Source of the DNA: Algiphilus sp022763315
GTDB lineage: Bacteria; Pseudomonadota; Gammaproteobacteria; Nevskiales; Nevskiaceae
NCBI RefSeq assembly: GCF_965249985.1
Contig: NZ_OZ252280.1
Length of the DNA: 64,000 nt
Reading direction: 5' to 3' (one strand)
The position numbers were made by a program, and so were the translations under genes. Under the pieces are notes generated by a model. The model worked only from the letters and a program-made list of their open reading frames with translations. It searched no databases and had not been told where the DNA came from. Below are positions 42,382-52,186 of this stretch, piece by piece (the stretch's first letter is position 1; every line of letters begins with the position of its first letter).

Positions 42382-45300
42382 TCAATGCGTGCCGCGCAGG
42401 ATCGTACCGTTGGGGCTCAGTCGGCAGTGATCACGCAGCAGGCCGGCGAAATCGGTGGCGCTGACGGCGCGACTGAACAGAAAGCCCTGCATCTCGTCAC
42501 AGCCCAGCGCCCGCAACATTGTCACCTGTTCAGGGTGGTCCACCCCTTCGGCGATGACGCGCAGACGCAGCGACTTCGCCAGCGACACGATGGCCGAGAC
42601 AATGTTTCTGGCCGAGGCGTTGGCCGCGGATTCGACTACGAAACTGCGATCGATCTTGAGTGCGCTCAGCGGCAGGCGCGAAAGATAGCTGAGTGAGGAG
42701 TAGCCGGTGCCAAAATCATCAATGGCGATCGGAATACCCAGCGCGCACAGCTGCTGCAACTGCGCCTGGTTGCTGGCGAGATCGCGCATCAGGGTGGATT
42801 CGGTGATCTCCAGCTCGATGCCGCGGCCATCCCCCCATTCCGGCACACTCAGCATGGCGGCGACATCGTCCACGAAACTGGCCTGGCGGAACTGCATGGC
42901 CGAGACATTGACGGCGACCGGGGGTGCATCCAGGCCCTGACGCAGCCACGACCGCCGGTCGCGCAGCGCCTGCTCGATGGCCCAACGGCCGACTTGCTGA
43001 ATGAGGCCTGTGTCCTCCAGCAGACGCACGATGTTGGCCACGTTGAGACCGGCTTCTGCGGTCGGCCAACGCAGCAGGGCCTCCGCGCCGCAGATGCAAC
43101 CGGTGCGGAGGTCGAGTTTGGGCTGATAGTGCAGAACGAACTCGCGTGCCTCCACCGCGCTGCGCAGGCGCCCTTCCAGCGACAGCCGCTGATGCACGGC
43201 GCGATTCATCTGCGGCGCGTAGAAGACGTAGTGCTCGTTGCCGTTCTTGGCCTTCTTCAATGCCGCCTCGGCATTGCCGAGCAGGCTTTGGGCACTGCTG
43301 CCGTCATCCGGAAAGAGCGCGATGCCGGTGCGCGCGGTCGGGCGCAGTTCGATACCCGACCGGACCAGCGGTTCGCCAAGGGTGGCCCACATGCGCTCTT
43401 CCACCAGGGCAGACAGATCCGAACCGCTGTGGATATGCGGCACCACCATTGCAAAGCGGTCGCCTTCCAGCCGCGCTACGTGCTCGTGATCTCCAGCAAG
43501 ACGGATGAGGCGCTCACTGACAATGCGCAGTACATCGTCGCCGGCCACCATGCCAAGGGCGTCGTTGACCGACTTGAATCGCTCCATGTCGAGCACGAGC
43601 AGCGCCAGCTGCCCGCCCTCGGCTTCGGTGCCCTGCATCATCTGCCGCAAGCGTTCGACGAACAGCGTGCGGTTCGCCAAGCCAGTGAGCGAATCATGCA
43701 GCGCCAGGAAATCGATACGCTGGCGCTGTTCGATGGAGGTCAGCGCAAAAGCGACATCGCCGGCCATTTCCTCCAGCAGGCGAACTTCCTCGGCGTCGAA
43801 GACTTCGGTATCACCAGCGTAGAAATGGATACTGCCCACCACAGCGTCGTCGCGCAGCAGCGGCACCGCGGCGGTGGAGCGGAAGCCGCGCAAGCGCGCC
43901 GCCTTCCGCCATGCAGTCATGCGCTGCTCGCCGTCAATATCATTGATCACCACGGTACGGCCTGTACGCAACACGCAGCAGGCAGGCCCCTCGTCGCCGT
44001 GGGCGCCGGGATCCAGCGCCACCGAGGCCGTCGAATCCACCTCATCCTCGACCCCGAAGCAGGCGGCTGGACGCAGCGTATCGCCCTCACCCAGCAACGC
44101 CACCGAGGCCATCGCGAAGCCGCCACCTTCCACTGCGGTGCGACAGGCGTCGAGCAACAACTCCTGTGCATCCGTGGCGCGCACGATCATGGCGCTGACT
44201 TCCGACATCATGACGCGCATGCGGTGCAACCGCTTCAGCGTCAGCTCGGCGCGACGCCGTTCGCTGATGTCGCGAATGGCGCTGACCACGAGCGAGCCAT
44301 CGCTGGATTCCAGCGGACTGAGGCTGACCTCCACCGGGAACTCCGAGCCATCGCGACGGCGCGCGCGCAAGTCCAGATCGCTGCCCATCGGGCGCGCACT
44401 CGGATTGGCGGCAAAGTCGCGCCGGCGGCTGCGGTGACCGTCTCGCATCGCCTCCGGAAGCAGGATCTCGATCTGCTGACCGATCAGTTCCTCGCGCGGG
44501 TAGCCGAACAGACGCTCGGTCTGCGCATTGACCAAGTTGATGCAGCCGCGATCATCGACAATGACCATCGCATCCGGGGCACCTTCGATCGCACTGCGGA
44601 AACGCAATGCCTGCCTGCGGTGCTCGCGGGCGCGGCCAATCTCGCCGGCAAGCCAGGCAAGCAGTGCGTATTCCTCATCGAGGAAGCACGGATCGGTGGC
44701 CGATGGCTGCTGGCGGTAGCAGATGTCGATGCGGCCGGCGGCGTGATCATCGACCTCGATCGCTTCGGAGATGCGCCATGGAGTTTCTGCAAAGCCATCG
44801 CTCTGGTGCGTGCCGCCATCGAGAACAATGCGCGCACCCGCGAGGGACGGGAAGCGCCAGGCCTCCGGCAACCCCTGCACGACCTCGTCCAGCAGATCCG
44901 CCAGCGGCACATTCTGGCGATGCAAGGTTGCCGTAACCCGGCTGATGCAGTGCAACTCCTTGATGCGTTCTGCCAGCGCTTCCTCCATGCGCTTGCGCTT
45001 GCCGATGTCGCGTACGCTGCACTGGATGACCTCGGCCTCGCCCAGGCAGCAACGGCTGCTGATTAGCTCCACGTCGATAATGCGGCCGTCACACAGGCGA
45101 AAGCACAGGTCATCGCGCTGCATGCCGCCCTCGCGGCGCAAGCGGTTGAACACCGGGCGGAAGGCCACCGCACTGGCCGGGACCAGCAGATTCCAGATCG
45201 ACAGCTGCTCAAGATCATCGGCGCTGTAGCCAAGCATCTGGGCGATGAAGGGATTGGCTTCCACCACATCGCCGGAATCGCTGTCCAGGATAAGCACCCC

Positions 45301-45429
45301 CTCGCACAGCGCTTCGAACAGATGCCGGTAACGATCAGGCGACGCACGGCGCTCGGGGCGCGGCAGCGCGTGGCTGGCATGCACCTTCGACACCATGGCA
45401 GACACTTGCTTTGAGGCACCGCGTTCCAT
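42382..45429 (-). CDS. PAS/GAF/GGDEF/EAL c-di-GMP protein (probable phosphodiesterase)
   Basis: A 1015-residue cytoplasmic sensor. In order: PAS (33–150), a GAF-like sensor segment (155–265, ELHCISRV...GLPEAWRFPSLAGARI), PAS (278–390), GAF (425–565), GGDEF (575–735) and EAL (755–1005). The GGDEF motif is degenerate, LEGDRF, so cyclase activity is unlikely. The EAL domain keeps GAEALLRW, the ITES Glu, DDFGTGYSSLSYL and KIDRSFV, so it should hydrolyse c-di-GMP. The start is uncertain: ATG at 45429 or 45396, neither with a good ribosome site. It converges with DUF1302 copy 2 and lies downstream of oppD on the same strand, 137 bases away. Confidence 0.88.
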   Translation of the reverse strand: MERGASKQVSAMVSKVHASHALPRPERRASPDRYRHLFEALCEGVLILDSDSGDVVEANPFIAQMLGYSADDLEQLSIWNLLVPASAVAFRPVFNRLRREGGMQRDDLCFRLCDGRIIDVELISSRCCLGEAEVIQCSVRDIGKRKRMEEALAERIKELHCISRVTATLHRQNVPLADLLDEVVQGLPEAWRFPSLAGARIVLDGGTHQSDGFAETPWRISEAIEVDDHAAGRIDICYRQQPSATDPCFLDEEYALLAWLAGEIGRAREHRRQALRFRSAIEGAPDAMVIVDDRGCINLVNAQTERLFGYPREELIGQQIEILLPEAMRDGHRSRRRDFAANPSARPMGSDLDLRARRRDGSEFPVEVSLSPLESSDGSLVVSAIRDISERRRAELTLKRLHRMRVMMSEVSAMIVRATDAQELLLDACRTAVEGGGFAMASVALLGEGDTLRPAACFGVEDEVDSTASVALDPGAHGDEGPACCVLRTGRTVVINDIDGEQRMTAWRKAARLRGFRSTAAVPLLRDDAVVGSIHFYAGDTEVFDAEEVRLLEEMAGDVAFALTSIEQRQRIDFLALHDSLTGLANRTLFVERLRQMMQGTEAEGGQLALLVLDMERFKSVNDALGMVAGDDVLRIVSERLIRLAGDHEHVARLEGDRFAMVVPHIHSGSDLSALVEERMWATLGEPLVRSGIELRPTARTGIALFPDDGSSAQSLLGNAEAALKKAKNGNEHYVFYAPQMNRAVHQRLSLEGRLRSAVEAREFVLHYQPKLDLRTGCICGAEALLRWPTAEAGLNVANIVRLLEDTGLIQQVGRWAIEQALRDRRSWLRQGLDAPPVAVNVSAMQFRQASFVDDVAAMLSVPEWGDGRGIELEITESTLMRDLASNQAQLQQLCALGIPIAIDDFGTGYSSLSYLSRLPLSALKIDRSFVVESAANASARNIVSAIVSLAKSLRLRVIAEGVDHPEQVTMLRALGCDEMQGFLFSRAVSATDFAGLLRDHCRLSPNGTILRGTH

Positions 45430-45566
45430 AGTCGGGAAGAGTGCGCGACGTCGACGGCACCGCTCGACCCGACGCGTCCGACGGATTGCAACGCCCGACG
45501 ATCGGCGTCCCGGTTTGCCACTGCCACAGCGCACGGTCATGACCTGCGCCGGACACGCACTCCGCT

Positions 45567-46547
45567 TCAGGTCATGGGACCGGGGTGATGGCAAGCCACC
45601 CGTACGTCCGACAGCCTACACAGTGCCGGTTGCTGGCTGCACGCAGTATCGGCCCGCGCACAGCGCGGCGCAAAGGCACAGCCTTCCGGCAGTGCGCGTG
45701 GATCAGGGGGCATCCCCGGGATCGCCGGGAGCGCCGTATCGCGCGCGCCCTCCACACGCGGCCGTGCCCGCAGCAGGCCCTGGGTGTAGGGGTGTTGCGG
45801 CCGCGTCAGCAGGGTGGCGGTCGGACCCACTTCCACCGCCCGGCCGGCGTAGAGCACGGCCGTTGTGCGGCAACTTTGAGCAATCACGCCGAGGTCATGC
45901 GACACCATGATCAGCGCCAGGTCCTGCTCGGCGCGGATGTCATCGAGCAGAGCGAGAATGCTGGCCTGCACCGTCACATCCAACGCGGTGGTTGCCTCGT
46001 CGGCGATGAGCAATCGCGGCCGGCAGGCCAAGGCCATGGCGAGCACGACCCGCTGGCGCATGCCGCCGGACAACTCGTGCGGATACTGCTGCAAACGACG
46101 GGCAGCCTGGGCGATGCGTACGCGATCGAGCAGGCGGCACGCCTCGGCACGGGCCGCGCCACCGCGGGCAACGCCATGATGGCGCATGCCTTCGGTCAGC
46201 TGGGTACCGATGCGCAGATAGGGATTGAGGGCACGCATCGGATCCTGAAAGACCATCGCCATCTGCGGGCCGTTGAGGCGCCGCCGCTGACGCGCGGCCA
46301 TCCCGACCAATTCCTGGCCATCGAAACGGATGCTGCCGGAGAGCCGGGTGCCCGGCGCGCTGAGCCCCATCAACGCCAGCGCCAGCTGGGATTTGCCGGC
46401 GCCGGACTCGCCGACGATGCCGAGGCTATCGCCTGCCGCCAGGTCCAGGTCGACGCCATTGACCGCCGCCACCTGCCCGCGCGCATCCTCAATGCGCACG
46501 CACAGATCGCGCACCTTCAGCAACGTCTCGGCCTCGGTCTCAGCCAT
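45567..46547 (-). CDS. oppD: Oligopeptide ABC transporter ATPase (OppD-type)
   Basis: A 326-residue ABC ATPase. Walker A is GESGAGKSQ, the signature LSGGMRQRV, Walker B LLIADEATTALD with the unusual Ala where Pro is common, and the switch HD is in VSHDLGVI. The C-terminal oligopeptide module has Cys pairs (CAFAPRCARADTACS) that in Opp proteins hold an Fe-S cluster. It overlaps oppC by eight bases. No OppF partner follows; the next gene is the c-di-GMP protein. Confidence 0.93.
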   Translation of the reverse strand: MAETEAETLLKVRDLCVRIEDARGQVAAVNGVDLDLAAGDSLGIVGESGAGKSQLALALMGLSAPGTRLSGSIRFDGQELVGMAARQRRRLNGPQMAMVFQDPMRALNPYLRIGTQLTEGMRHHGVARGGAARAEACRLLDRVRIAQAARRLQQYPHELSGGMRQRVVLAMALACRPRLLIADEATTALDVTVQASILALLDDIRAEQDLALIMVSHDLGVIAQSCRTTAVLYAGRAVEVGPTATLLTRPQHPYTQGLLRARPRVEGARDTALPAIPGMPPDPRALPEGCAFAPRCARADTACSQQPALCRLSDVRVACHHPGPMT

Positions 46548-47406
46548 CGCGCGGATCCAGGGCGTCGCGCAGGCCATCACCCAGGAAATTGAAGCAGAAC
46601 AACGTCAGCGCCAGCATCGAGGCTGGCGCCAGCAATGCCCAGGGCGCCAGCTGCATTTCGCGCGCGCCTTCGTTCACCAGACTGCCCCAGCTGGCCTGTG
46701 GCTCCTGCACCCCCAGGCCGAGGAAGCTCAGGAAGGATTCGAACAGCATCACCTGCGGAATGGTCAGCGTGACGTAGACCGCGACCACGCCGAGCAGATT
46801 GGGCACGATATGGCGCAGCAGGATGCGCGCCCCCGAGCTGCCGCCGATGCGCGCGGCATCGATGAAGGCCTGCTGCTTCAGCGCCAGGGTCTGGCCGCGC
46901 ACGATGCGCGCCATGTCCAGCCAGTTGATGGCCCCGATGGCGACGAAGATCAGGATGAGGTGGCGTCCGAAGAAGACCATCAACAGGATCACGAAGAACA
47001 TGAAGGGCAGCGCATACAGCACATCCACGATGCGCATCATGATGCTGTCGACGCGGCCGCCGACATAGCCTGCCACCGCGCCCCAGGTCACGCCGATCAC
47101 CAGCGATACCAGGGTCGCGACCAGCCCCACGGCCAGGCTGATCTGCCCGCCTGATAGCGTTCGCGCCAGAATGTCGCGCCCCAGCGAATCGGTGCCGAGA
47201 TAGTGCCCGTGCGCGATGCCGGGCGGCTCGGCGAAGTGGTCCCAGTCCAGGGCATCCGGCCCGTGCGGCAACAGCCAGGGACCCACCACACAGGCCACCG
47301 CGATGACCAGCAGCAGGCAGCCCGCCACCGCCGCTGCCGGGTGGGCGCGCAGGGCTTGCCTTAGCCGGGACGGCGGTGCCGCTGGCAGGGTCTCGGCGCC
47401 GTTCAT
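46540..47406 (-). CDS. oppC: Oligopeptide ABC transporter permease (OppC-type)
   Basis: A 288-residue permease with the OppC N-terminal domain (HPAAAVAGCLLLVIAVACVVGP, HYLGTDSLGRDILART) and the EAA loop AARIGGSSGARILLRHIVPN. Inner-membrane subunit, about six helices. The ATG at 47406 gives a four-base ATGA overlap with the oppB stop and is preferred to one two codons earlier. Confidence 0.95.
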   Translation of the reverse strand: MNGAETLPAAPPSRLRQALRAHPAAAVAGCLLLVIAVACVVGPWLLPHGPDALDWDHFAEPPGIAHGHYLGTDSLGRDILARTLSGGQISLAVGLVATLVSLVIGVTWGAVAGYVGGRVDSIMMRIVDVLYALPFMFFVILLMVFFGRHLILIFVAIGAINWLDMARIVRGQTLALKQQAFIDAARIGGSSGARILLRHIVPNLLGVVAVYVTLTIPQVMLFESFLSFLGLGVQEPQASWGSLVNEGAREMQLAPWALLAPASMLALTLFCFNFLGDGLRDALDPRDG

Positions 47407-48329
47407 GCGCACTGCCGCATGCGTGGGTCGAGCACGCCATAGAGCAGATCGACCACGAAATTGAAGGCGATGATCAGCCCGCCGTAGAACAGCACCAGGC
47501 CCAGCACCAGCGTGTAGTCACGATTGAGCGCGCCCTGTACGAAATGCCGACCCAGGCCGGGAATGCCGAAAATCTGCTCCATGACCACCGAACCAGTGAT
47601 CAGCGCCGCCGCGGCCGGTCCCAGATAGGACACCACCGGCACCAGTGCGGGCCGCAGGGCGTGGCGCAGGATGACGGTACGCGTCGGCAGCCCCTTGGCG
47701 TAGGCGGTGCGGATGTAGTCGCTGGACAGGACCTCGATCAGGCTGCCGCGCAGCAGCCGCGCGACATAGGCCACCTGCGGCAGCGCCAGTGCCACCACGG
47801 GCAGCACCAGATGCCGCCAGCCCGCGTTCTCCCAACCGCCGGCGGGTAGCCAGCCCAGATACACGGCGAAGGCCAGGATGAGCAGCGGCGCAATCACGAA
47901 ATTGGGGATCGAGATGCCGGTCATCGAGAGTCCCATCACAAGATGGTCGGTCGCCTTGCCTCGCCGCAGCGCCGCGGTCACGCCGGCTGCCGTGCCCAGG
48001 GCCAGTGCGAGCAACAGAGCCAGTCCGCCGATGGTGAGCGACACCGGCAGCCCGGCGGCAATCAACTCGTTGACCGTGCGCCCCTCGTAGCGGAAGGAAG
48101 GGCCGAGATCGCCCTGGGCGAGATTGCCCATGTAGATCAGATACTGCCGCCATAACGGTTCATCCAGATGATAGGCCGCCTCGATCTGGGCGCGGATGGT
48201 GTCCGGCATGACGCGCTCGTTGTCGAAGGGCCCACCCGGCGCGGCGCGCAACAGGAAGAAGGCCACCGTGACCAGCACCAGCAGGGTGGGCAGCGCCATC
48301 GCCAGCCGCCGGAAGGCAAAGACGGTCAT
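47403..48329 (-). CDS. oppB: Oligopeptide ABC transporter permease (OppB-type)
   Basis: A 308-residue permease with six helices. The OppB signature APGGPFDNERVMPDTIRAQIEAAYHLDEPLWRQY follows helix 1, and the EAA loop is RTAYAKGLPTRTVILRHALRPAL. The ATG at 48329 overlaps the oppA stop by four bases (ATGA), fixing the start. Confidence 0.95.
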   Translation of the reverse strand: MTVFAFRRLAMALPTLLVLVTVAFFLLRAAPGGPFDNERVMPDTIRAQIEAAYHLDEPLWRQYLIYMGNLAQGDLGPSFRYEGRTVNELIAAGLPVSLTIGGLALLLALALGTAAGVTAALRRGKATDHLVMGLSMTGISIPNFVIAPLLILAFAVYLGWLPAGGWENAGWRHLVLPVVALALPQVAYVARLLRGSLIEVLSSDYIRTAYAKGLPTRTVILRHALRPALVPVVSYLGPAAAALITGSVVMEQIFGIPGLGRHFVQGALNRDYTLVLGLVLFYGGLIIAFNFVVDLLYGVLDPRMRQCA

Positions 48330-49945
48330 GGCGCGCGCGCTTCCTGCAGCTGCATGTAGCGCGTCAGATGGACATCCATGATGTTGCCCTCCCAACCGCG
48401 CACATGTGGCTTGACCAGCCGCCGGCTGGTGTAGAAGTAGATCGGCAGCACCGGCATGTCCGACAGCATCTGCGCTTCCGCGGCCTCGAGGTAGACGCGA
48501 CGCTGTGCGGCCTCCGGCTCGGCGGCCGCCTGCTCCAACCGGCGATCATAGCGCGCGCTGGCATAGCCAGTATCGTTGAGGCCATGCTTGCTGTGCAGGA
48601 TCTCGGCGAAGGTGAAGGCGTCGTTGTAATCGCCGATCCAGCCCGCGCGGAAGACCTGGGTGTCCTGCTTGAGTCGGCGCGTGGTCAGGAAGACCTTGAA
48701 CTCCTCGTTGATCAATCGCGTGCGCACACCCAGCGCCTCTTTCCACATCCAGGCAATCGCGATGGCGATCTTGCGGTGGTTCTCCTGGGTGTTGTAGCGC
48801 AGCTCGAGTTCCAGCGGCGCATCCTCGGAATAGCCGGCGGCGCGATAGAGGGCGCGCGCCGTCTCGCGCCTTTGCTGCATTGACCAGTCGGCCCACTCCG
48901 GCCGCTGCCCGCTGTAATCGGGAATGCCGGGTGGCACAAAGCCGTAGGCGGGCTGCTCGCCGGTCCCCAGAATGCGCTCGGTGATCCGGCGCCGGTCGAT
49001 GACCATGGCCAATGCCTTGCGCAGTTCGGGCGACCCGGCAAAGGGCGGCCGCGTCAGGTTGTAGCCGTAGTAGTAGATGCCCAGATAGGGGTGGGCGTGA
49101 AAGGCATCCGCCAGATGCGCGCGCACCCACGGCATGCGAGTCACCGGCACATCGGCGGTCCAGTCGATTTCTCCGGCGCGGAAGCGCGCCAGTTCGGCGT
49201 CGATATCCTCGGTGCTGTGATAAACGACGCGCTCGATCGCCACCGCATCCGCGGCATGAAAATGCGGGTTGCGCTCCAGGGTGACGTAGGACTGCAGCAC
49301 GCGGTCGGCGAGTCGATAGGCGCCATTGCTGACCAGCCGGCCGGGACGGTCGAAGGCCTTGCCGTGCTCGGCGAGGCTGGGGCGATGAATCGGAAAGCTG
49401 GCGGGATGGCTCAGCAGGCCGGGGAGATAGGGAGCCGGCGTGGCGAGTTCAATGCGCAAACGATGCCGCGCCAGCGCGCTCACACCCAGCGTCTCGGGGG
49501 CGGCCGTACCCGCGAGAATGGCATCAGCGCCCGCGATGATCTCCAGCATCTGGGCGTAGTAGGAGCCGGTGGCAGGGGCGATGCTGCGCCGCAGACCGGC
49601 CACGAAGTCCTCCGCCGTGACCGGATCGCCATTGGACCAGCGCGCCGTCTCGCGCAGCGCGAACTCCCAGCGCAGGCCATCCTCGCTGACCGTCCAGCTG
49701 TGCGCCGCACCGGGGACGGGACGGCCAGCGCGATCCAGGGTGACCAGTCCCTCGAAGAGATCGCGCAGGATGTGCGAGGAAGCCACACTGGTGGCGCGAT
49801 GCGGGTCCAGGGTTTCGGGCTCGGCGCCGTTGCCACGATGCAGGGTCTGCGCCTGCACGGACAGCACTGCGCCTGCCAGACACAGGCCGGCGGCCAGCAG
49901 CCCGCTCAGCCGGCCTCGACGCTGCGTTCGATGAAATCGAGCCAT
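48326..49945 (-). CDS. oppA: Periplasmic oligopeptide-binding protein (OppA-like)
   Basis: A 539-residue SBP family-5 protein with signal peptide (RRGRLSGLLAAGLCLAGAVLSVQA). Family marks: GNGAEPETLDPHRAT at the mature N-terminus, FEGLVTLD, TRPPFAGSPELRKALAMVIDRRRI and the C-terminal YFYTSRRLVKPHVRGW. It binds peptides (OppA/MppA-like) and delivers them to OppBC. The ATG lies inside the end of the TPR gene (40-base overlap), coupling it to the TonB cluster. Confidence 0.94.
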   Translation of the reverse strand: MARFHRTQRRGRLSGLLAAGLCLAGAVLSVQAQTLHRGNGAEPETLDPHRATSVASSHILRDLFEGLVTLDRAGRPVPGAAHSWTVSEDGLRWEFALRETARWSNGDPVTAEDFVAGLRRSIAPATGSYYAQMLEIIAGADAILAGTAAPETLGVSALARHRLRIELATPAPYLPGLLSHPASFPIHRPSLAEHGKAFDRPGRLVSNGAYRLADRVLQSYVTLERNPHFHAADAVAIERVVYHSTEDIDAELARFRAGEIDWTADVPVTRMPWVRAHLADAFHAHPYLGIYYYGYNLTRPPFAGSPELRKALAMVIDRRRITERILGTGEQPAYGFVPPGIPDYSGQRPEWADWSMQQRRETARALYRAAGYSEDAPLELELRYNTQENHRKIAIAIAWMWKEALGVRTRLINEEFKVFLTTRRLKQDTQVFRAGWIGDYNDAFTFAEILHSKHGLNDTGYASARYDRRLEQAAAEPEAAQRRVYLEAAEAQMLSDMPVLPIYFYTSRRLVKPHVRGWEGNIMDVHLTRYMQLQEARAP

Positions 49946-51147
49946 TGCTGGGCTGCCTGTCTCTGCTCCGGATCGTCGCGCGCTGCCTGCAGCGCCGAGC
50001 GCGCCGTGTCCACATCGCCGGCGCGCCAGGCGGCGATGCCCATCTGGTAGCGTACCCTGGAAGCCGTTCCAACACCGCGCTGCAGGGCATCGGAAAAGGC
50101 CCGAACGGCCGCCTGCCAATTGCCGCGTTCGACGCGGACCTGGCCGAGGCGCACCAGCAACTCCGCCTTGCCACCGGCCTCGGCGGCGGCCAGCAGCGCC
50201 TCGTCGGCGCGCTGCCACTCGCGCGCGGCAATCCAGGCGTTGGCGAGGGCCTCCCAGGTCTCGGCCGATTGCGGAAGGCGGCCCTGGGCCATGGCCTCGC
50301 GCAGCACCAGCCCGGCCTTGTAGGGAATATCCAGGGCGCGATAGAGATTGGCGAGATTGCGCAATGCCTTCGGCTCGTCGAGCAGCCCGAGACGCCGGCT
50401 CAACGCCTGCGCCGCGAGCGCGCGTCGGCGATCGCCCGCCTCGAAATAGGCGCCGACCAGCTGCTTCCAGGCGCTGACATCCAGCGGAGCCCTCTCGATC
50501 AACACCAGCAGCACCTCGGCGGCAGCGTCATAGGTACCGGTCTCGAAATGAAGCCCCAGCTTGAAGCGCAGCCAGCTGGTCTCGATGGGCGCCTCGGCCT
50601 TGGCGAAAGCCTCTTCTACCTGCACCAGGCTGTCGCGATAACGTTCCTTCTCCGCCAGCGCCGATGCCAGCAGCATATGGGCCCGTGCCGGCGGCGCTTC
50701 ACAGGCCTCGGCGAGGTAACGGCGCAGGGTATCGATGCCGACATCGGTACGCCCGAGCGCGATCTGCAACTGCGCCGTGTTGTAGCGCAGCTGCTGCTGC
50801 GGTGTGCGCGGCAAGGCTTCCATCGCCAGCGCCTCGGCAAAAGCATCCAGCGCCTGCGCATCGCGGCCGCTCTCGACATAGGCGTAGCCCAGGGTCTGTA
50901 GCACCACCGCGCGCTCATAGCCTTCGACATTGGCGGCCAAGGTGGCCAGCTTGTCCGCGGCCTGGGCGGCATTGCCCTCCTGGATCGCGCGCGAGGCCGC
51001 CTCGACGCGGCGGTATACCGGCTCACGCAGCGCCTGCGTGTCTTCCTGCGCCGCACAGTCGGTCTGTGCCTGCGCGGGCGATGCCAGCACCAGCAGGGCC
51101 AGCAGGGCGCACTGCCCGATCAGCGCAAGGTCGGCTCGGCGGATCAT
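49906..51147 (-). CDS. TPR-repeat periplasmic protein of the TonB2 cluster
   Basis: A 413-residue protein with signal peptide (ALIGQCALLALLVLASPAQA) and at least six TPR-like helix pairs (for example ERAVVLQTLGYAYVESGRDAQALDAFAEAL and LRNLANLYRALDIPYKAGLVLREAM). A TPR protein of this kind lies after tonB2 in the Vibrio TonB2 cluster, where it is thought to help energise outer-membrane uptake. The ATG overlaps the tonB stop by four bases. Confidence 0.87.
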   Translation of the reverse strand: MIRRADLALIGQCALLALLVLASPAQAQTDCAAQEDTQALREPVYRRVEAASRAIQEGNAAQAADKLATLAANVEGYERAVVLQTLGYAYVESGRDAQALDAFAEALAMEALPRTPQQQLRYNTAQLQIALGRTDVGIDTLRRYLAEACEAPPARAHMLLASALAEKERYRDSLVQVEEAFAKAEAPIETSWLRFKLGLHFETGTYDAAAEVLLVLIERAPLDVSAWKQLVGAYFEAGDRRRALAAQALSRRLGLLDEPKALRNLANLYRALDIPYKAGLVLREAMAQGRLPQSAETWEALANAWIAAREWQRADEALLAAAEAGGKAELLVRLGQVRVERGNWQAAVRAFSDALQRGVGTASRVRYQMGIAAWRAGDVDTARSALQAARDDPEQRQAAQQWLDFIERSVEAG

Positions 51148-51767
51148 TCGAGACGGAAGATCATGGTGTATTGACCGGTCGACTCGACCGGCTCCCCCGC
51201 CACGGTGCGTGGCTTGAAGCGTCCGCGCATCGCGGCGGAGACCGCCGCGGCCTCGAAGTAGCCGCGTGGCTGGGCTTCTAGCACGCGCGCATCCTTGACG
51301 GTACCGTCGGGGCGCACCGTCACCTCCAGCCGGACCCGTCCTTCGACGCCATCGCGCGCGGCGTTACGTGGATAGCGCGGCGTCAGTCGCACCAGCGGAA
51401 TCAGCTGCGAATCCCCCTGGTTGCCGGTCCCGGGCTGGGCCTGGCCGATGAAGGGGCCGCCGCTGACATTGGCCGCCAGATCGAGGCGCGGCGCATCGAT
51501 GCGCGGCGCCGGCGCATCCGGCGCCTGCTCGACATCGACCTGCGGCTGCGGCGGTGGCGGCGGGGTATCGGGGGGCTCCGGGGGTTCGGGCTTGGCGCGA
51601 TCCCGGGTACGGGTCTGCTCCTCGCGTTCGACGCGCACGAAATCCACCGCCTGGTAGGACGCCAGTTCGGGTGCGTCCTGATCGCCCGAAAGCACCAGAT
51701 ACTGCATCACCCAGAACAGCGCGAGCACTACGCCGAGGGCAGCCAGCAAGGCAAGGGCGGCGCGCAT
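51144..51767 (-). CDS. tonB: Energy transducer TonB (TonB2 type)
   Basis: A 207-residue TonB: one N-terminal membrane helix (LALLAALGVVLALFWVMQYLVL) without the His of E. coli TonB, a Pro-rich spacer (EPPEPPDTPPPPPQPQ) and the C-terminal beta domain (YPRNAARDGVEGRVRLEVTVRPDGTV...RGYFEAAAVSAAMRGRFKPR). The short spacer and missing His fit the TonB2 group. Transduces proton-motive force to outer-membrane receptors. It shares one base with exbD. Confidence 0.95.
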   Translation of the reverse strand: MRAALALLAALGVVLALFWVMQYLVLSGDQDAPELASYQAVDFVRVEREEQTRTRDRAKPEPPEPPDTPPPPPQPQVDVEQAPDAPAPRIDAPRLDLAANVSGGPFIGQAQPGTGNQGDSQLIPLVRLTPRYPRNAARDGVEGRVRLEVTVRPDGTVKDARVLEAQPRGYFEAAAVSAAMRGRFKPRTVAGEPVESTGQYTMIFRLE

Positions 51768-52186
51768 CAGGAGCCGCCGCCACCGCCCTGCTCAGCCGCG
51801 ATCGAGATATTGCTCACGCCGGCCAGCCGGATCTGATCCATGACCCGCACCAGCAGACCGGTGCGGGAGTCGGTATCGGCCTGAATGACCACCGCCCCTT
51901 CCGGATTCTCGGCGTGCAATCGCTCGATGTTGGCGCGTACCGCGCGCAGATCGACCTGTCGACGGTCGATCCAGACCTCCCCGTTGTCGCGGATGGCCAC
52001 CAGGATGTTGCCGCGCTCGCGCCGCTCGGCCGTTTCGGCCGAAGGCCGAGTTACATCCACGCCCGCCTCCTTGACGAAGGAGGTGGTAACGATGAAGAAG
52101 ATCAGCATGATGAAGACGATGTCCAGCATCGGCGTCAGGTCGATGCCGGCCTCTTCCTCGCGACTGCGGTGGCTGCGACGGCTCAT
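51767..52186 (-). CDS. exbD: Biopolymer transport protein ExbD
   Basis: A 139-residue ExbD. Membrane helix DLTPMLDIVFIMLIFFIVT carries the essential proton-path Asp (Asp22). The periplasmic domain is normal (GNILVAIRDNGEVWIDRRQV, VVIQADTDSRTGLLVRVMDQIRLAGV). With ExbB it forms the proton channel that energises TonB. It overlaps exbB by four bases. Confidence 0.96.
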   Translation of the reverse strand: MSRRSHRSREEEAGIDLTPMLDIVFIMLIFFIVTTSFVKEAGVDVTRPSAETAERRERGNILVAIRDNGEVWIDRRQVDLRAVRANIERLHAENPEGAVVIQADTDSRTGLLVRVMDQIRLAGVSNISIAAEQGGGGGS

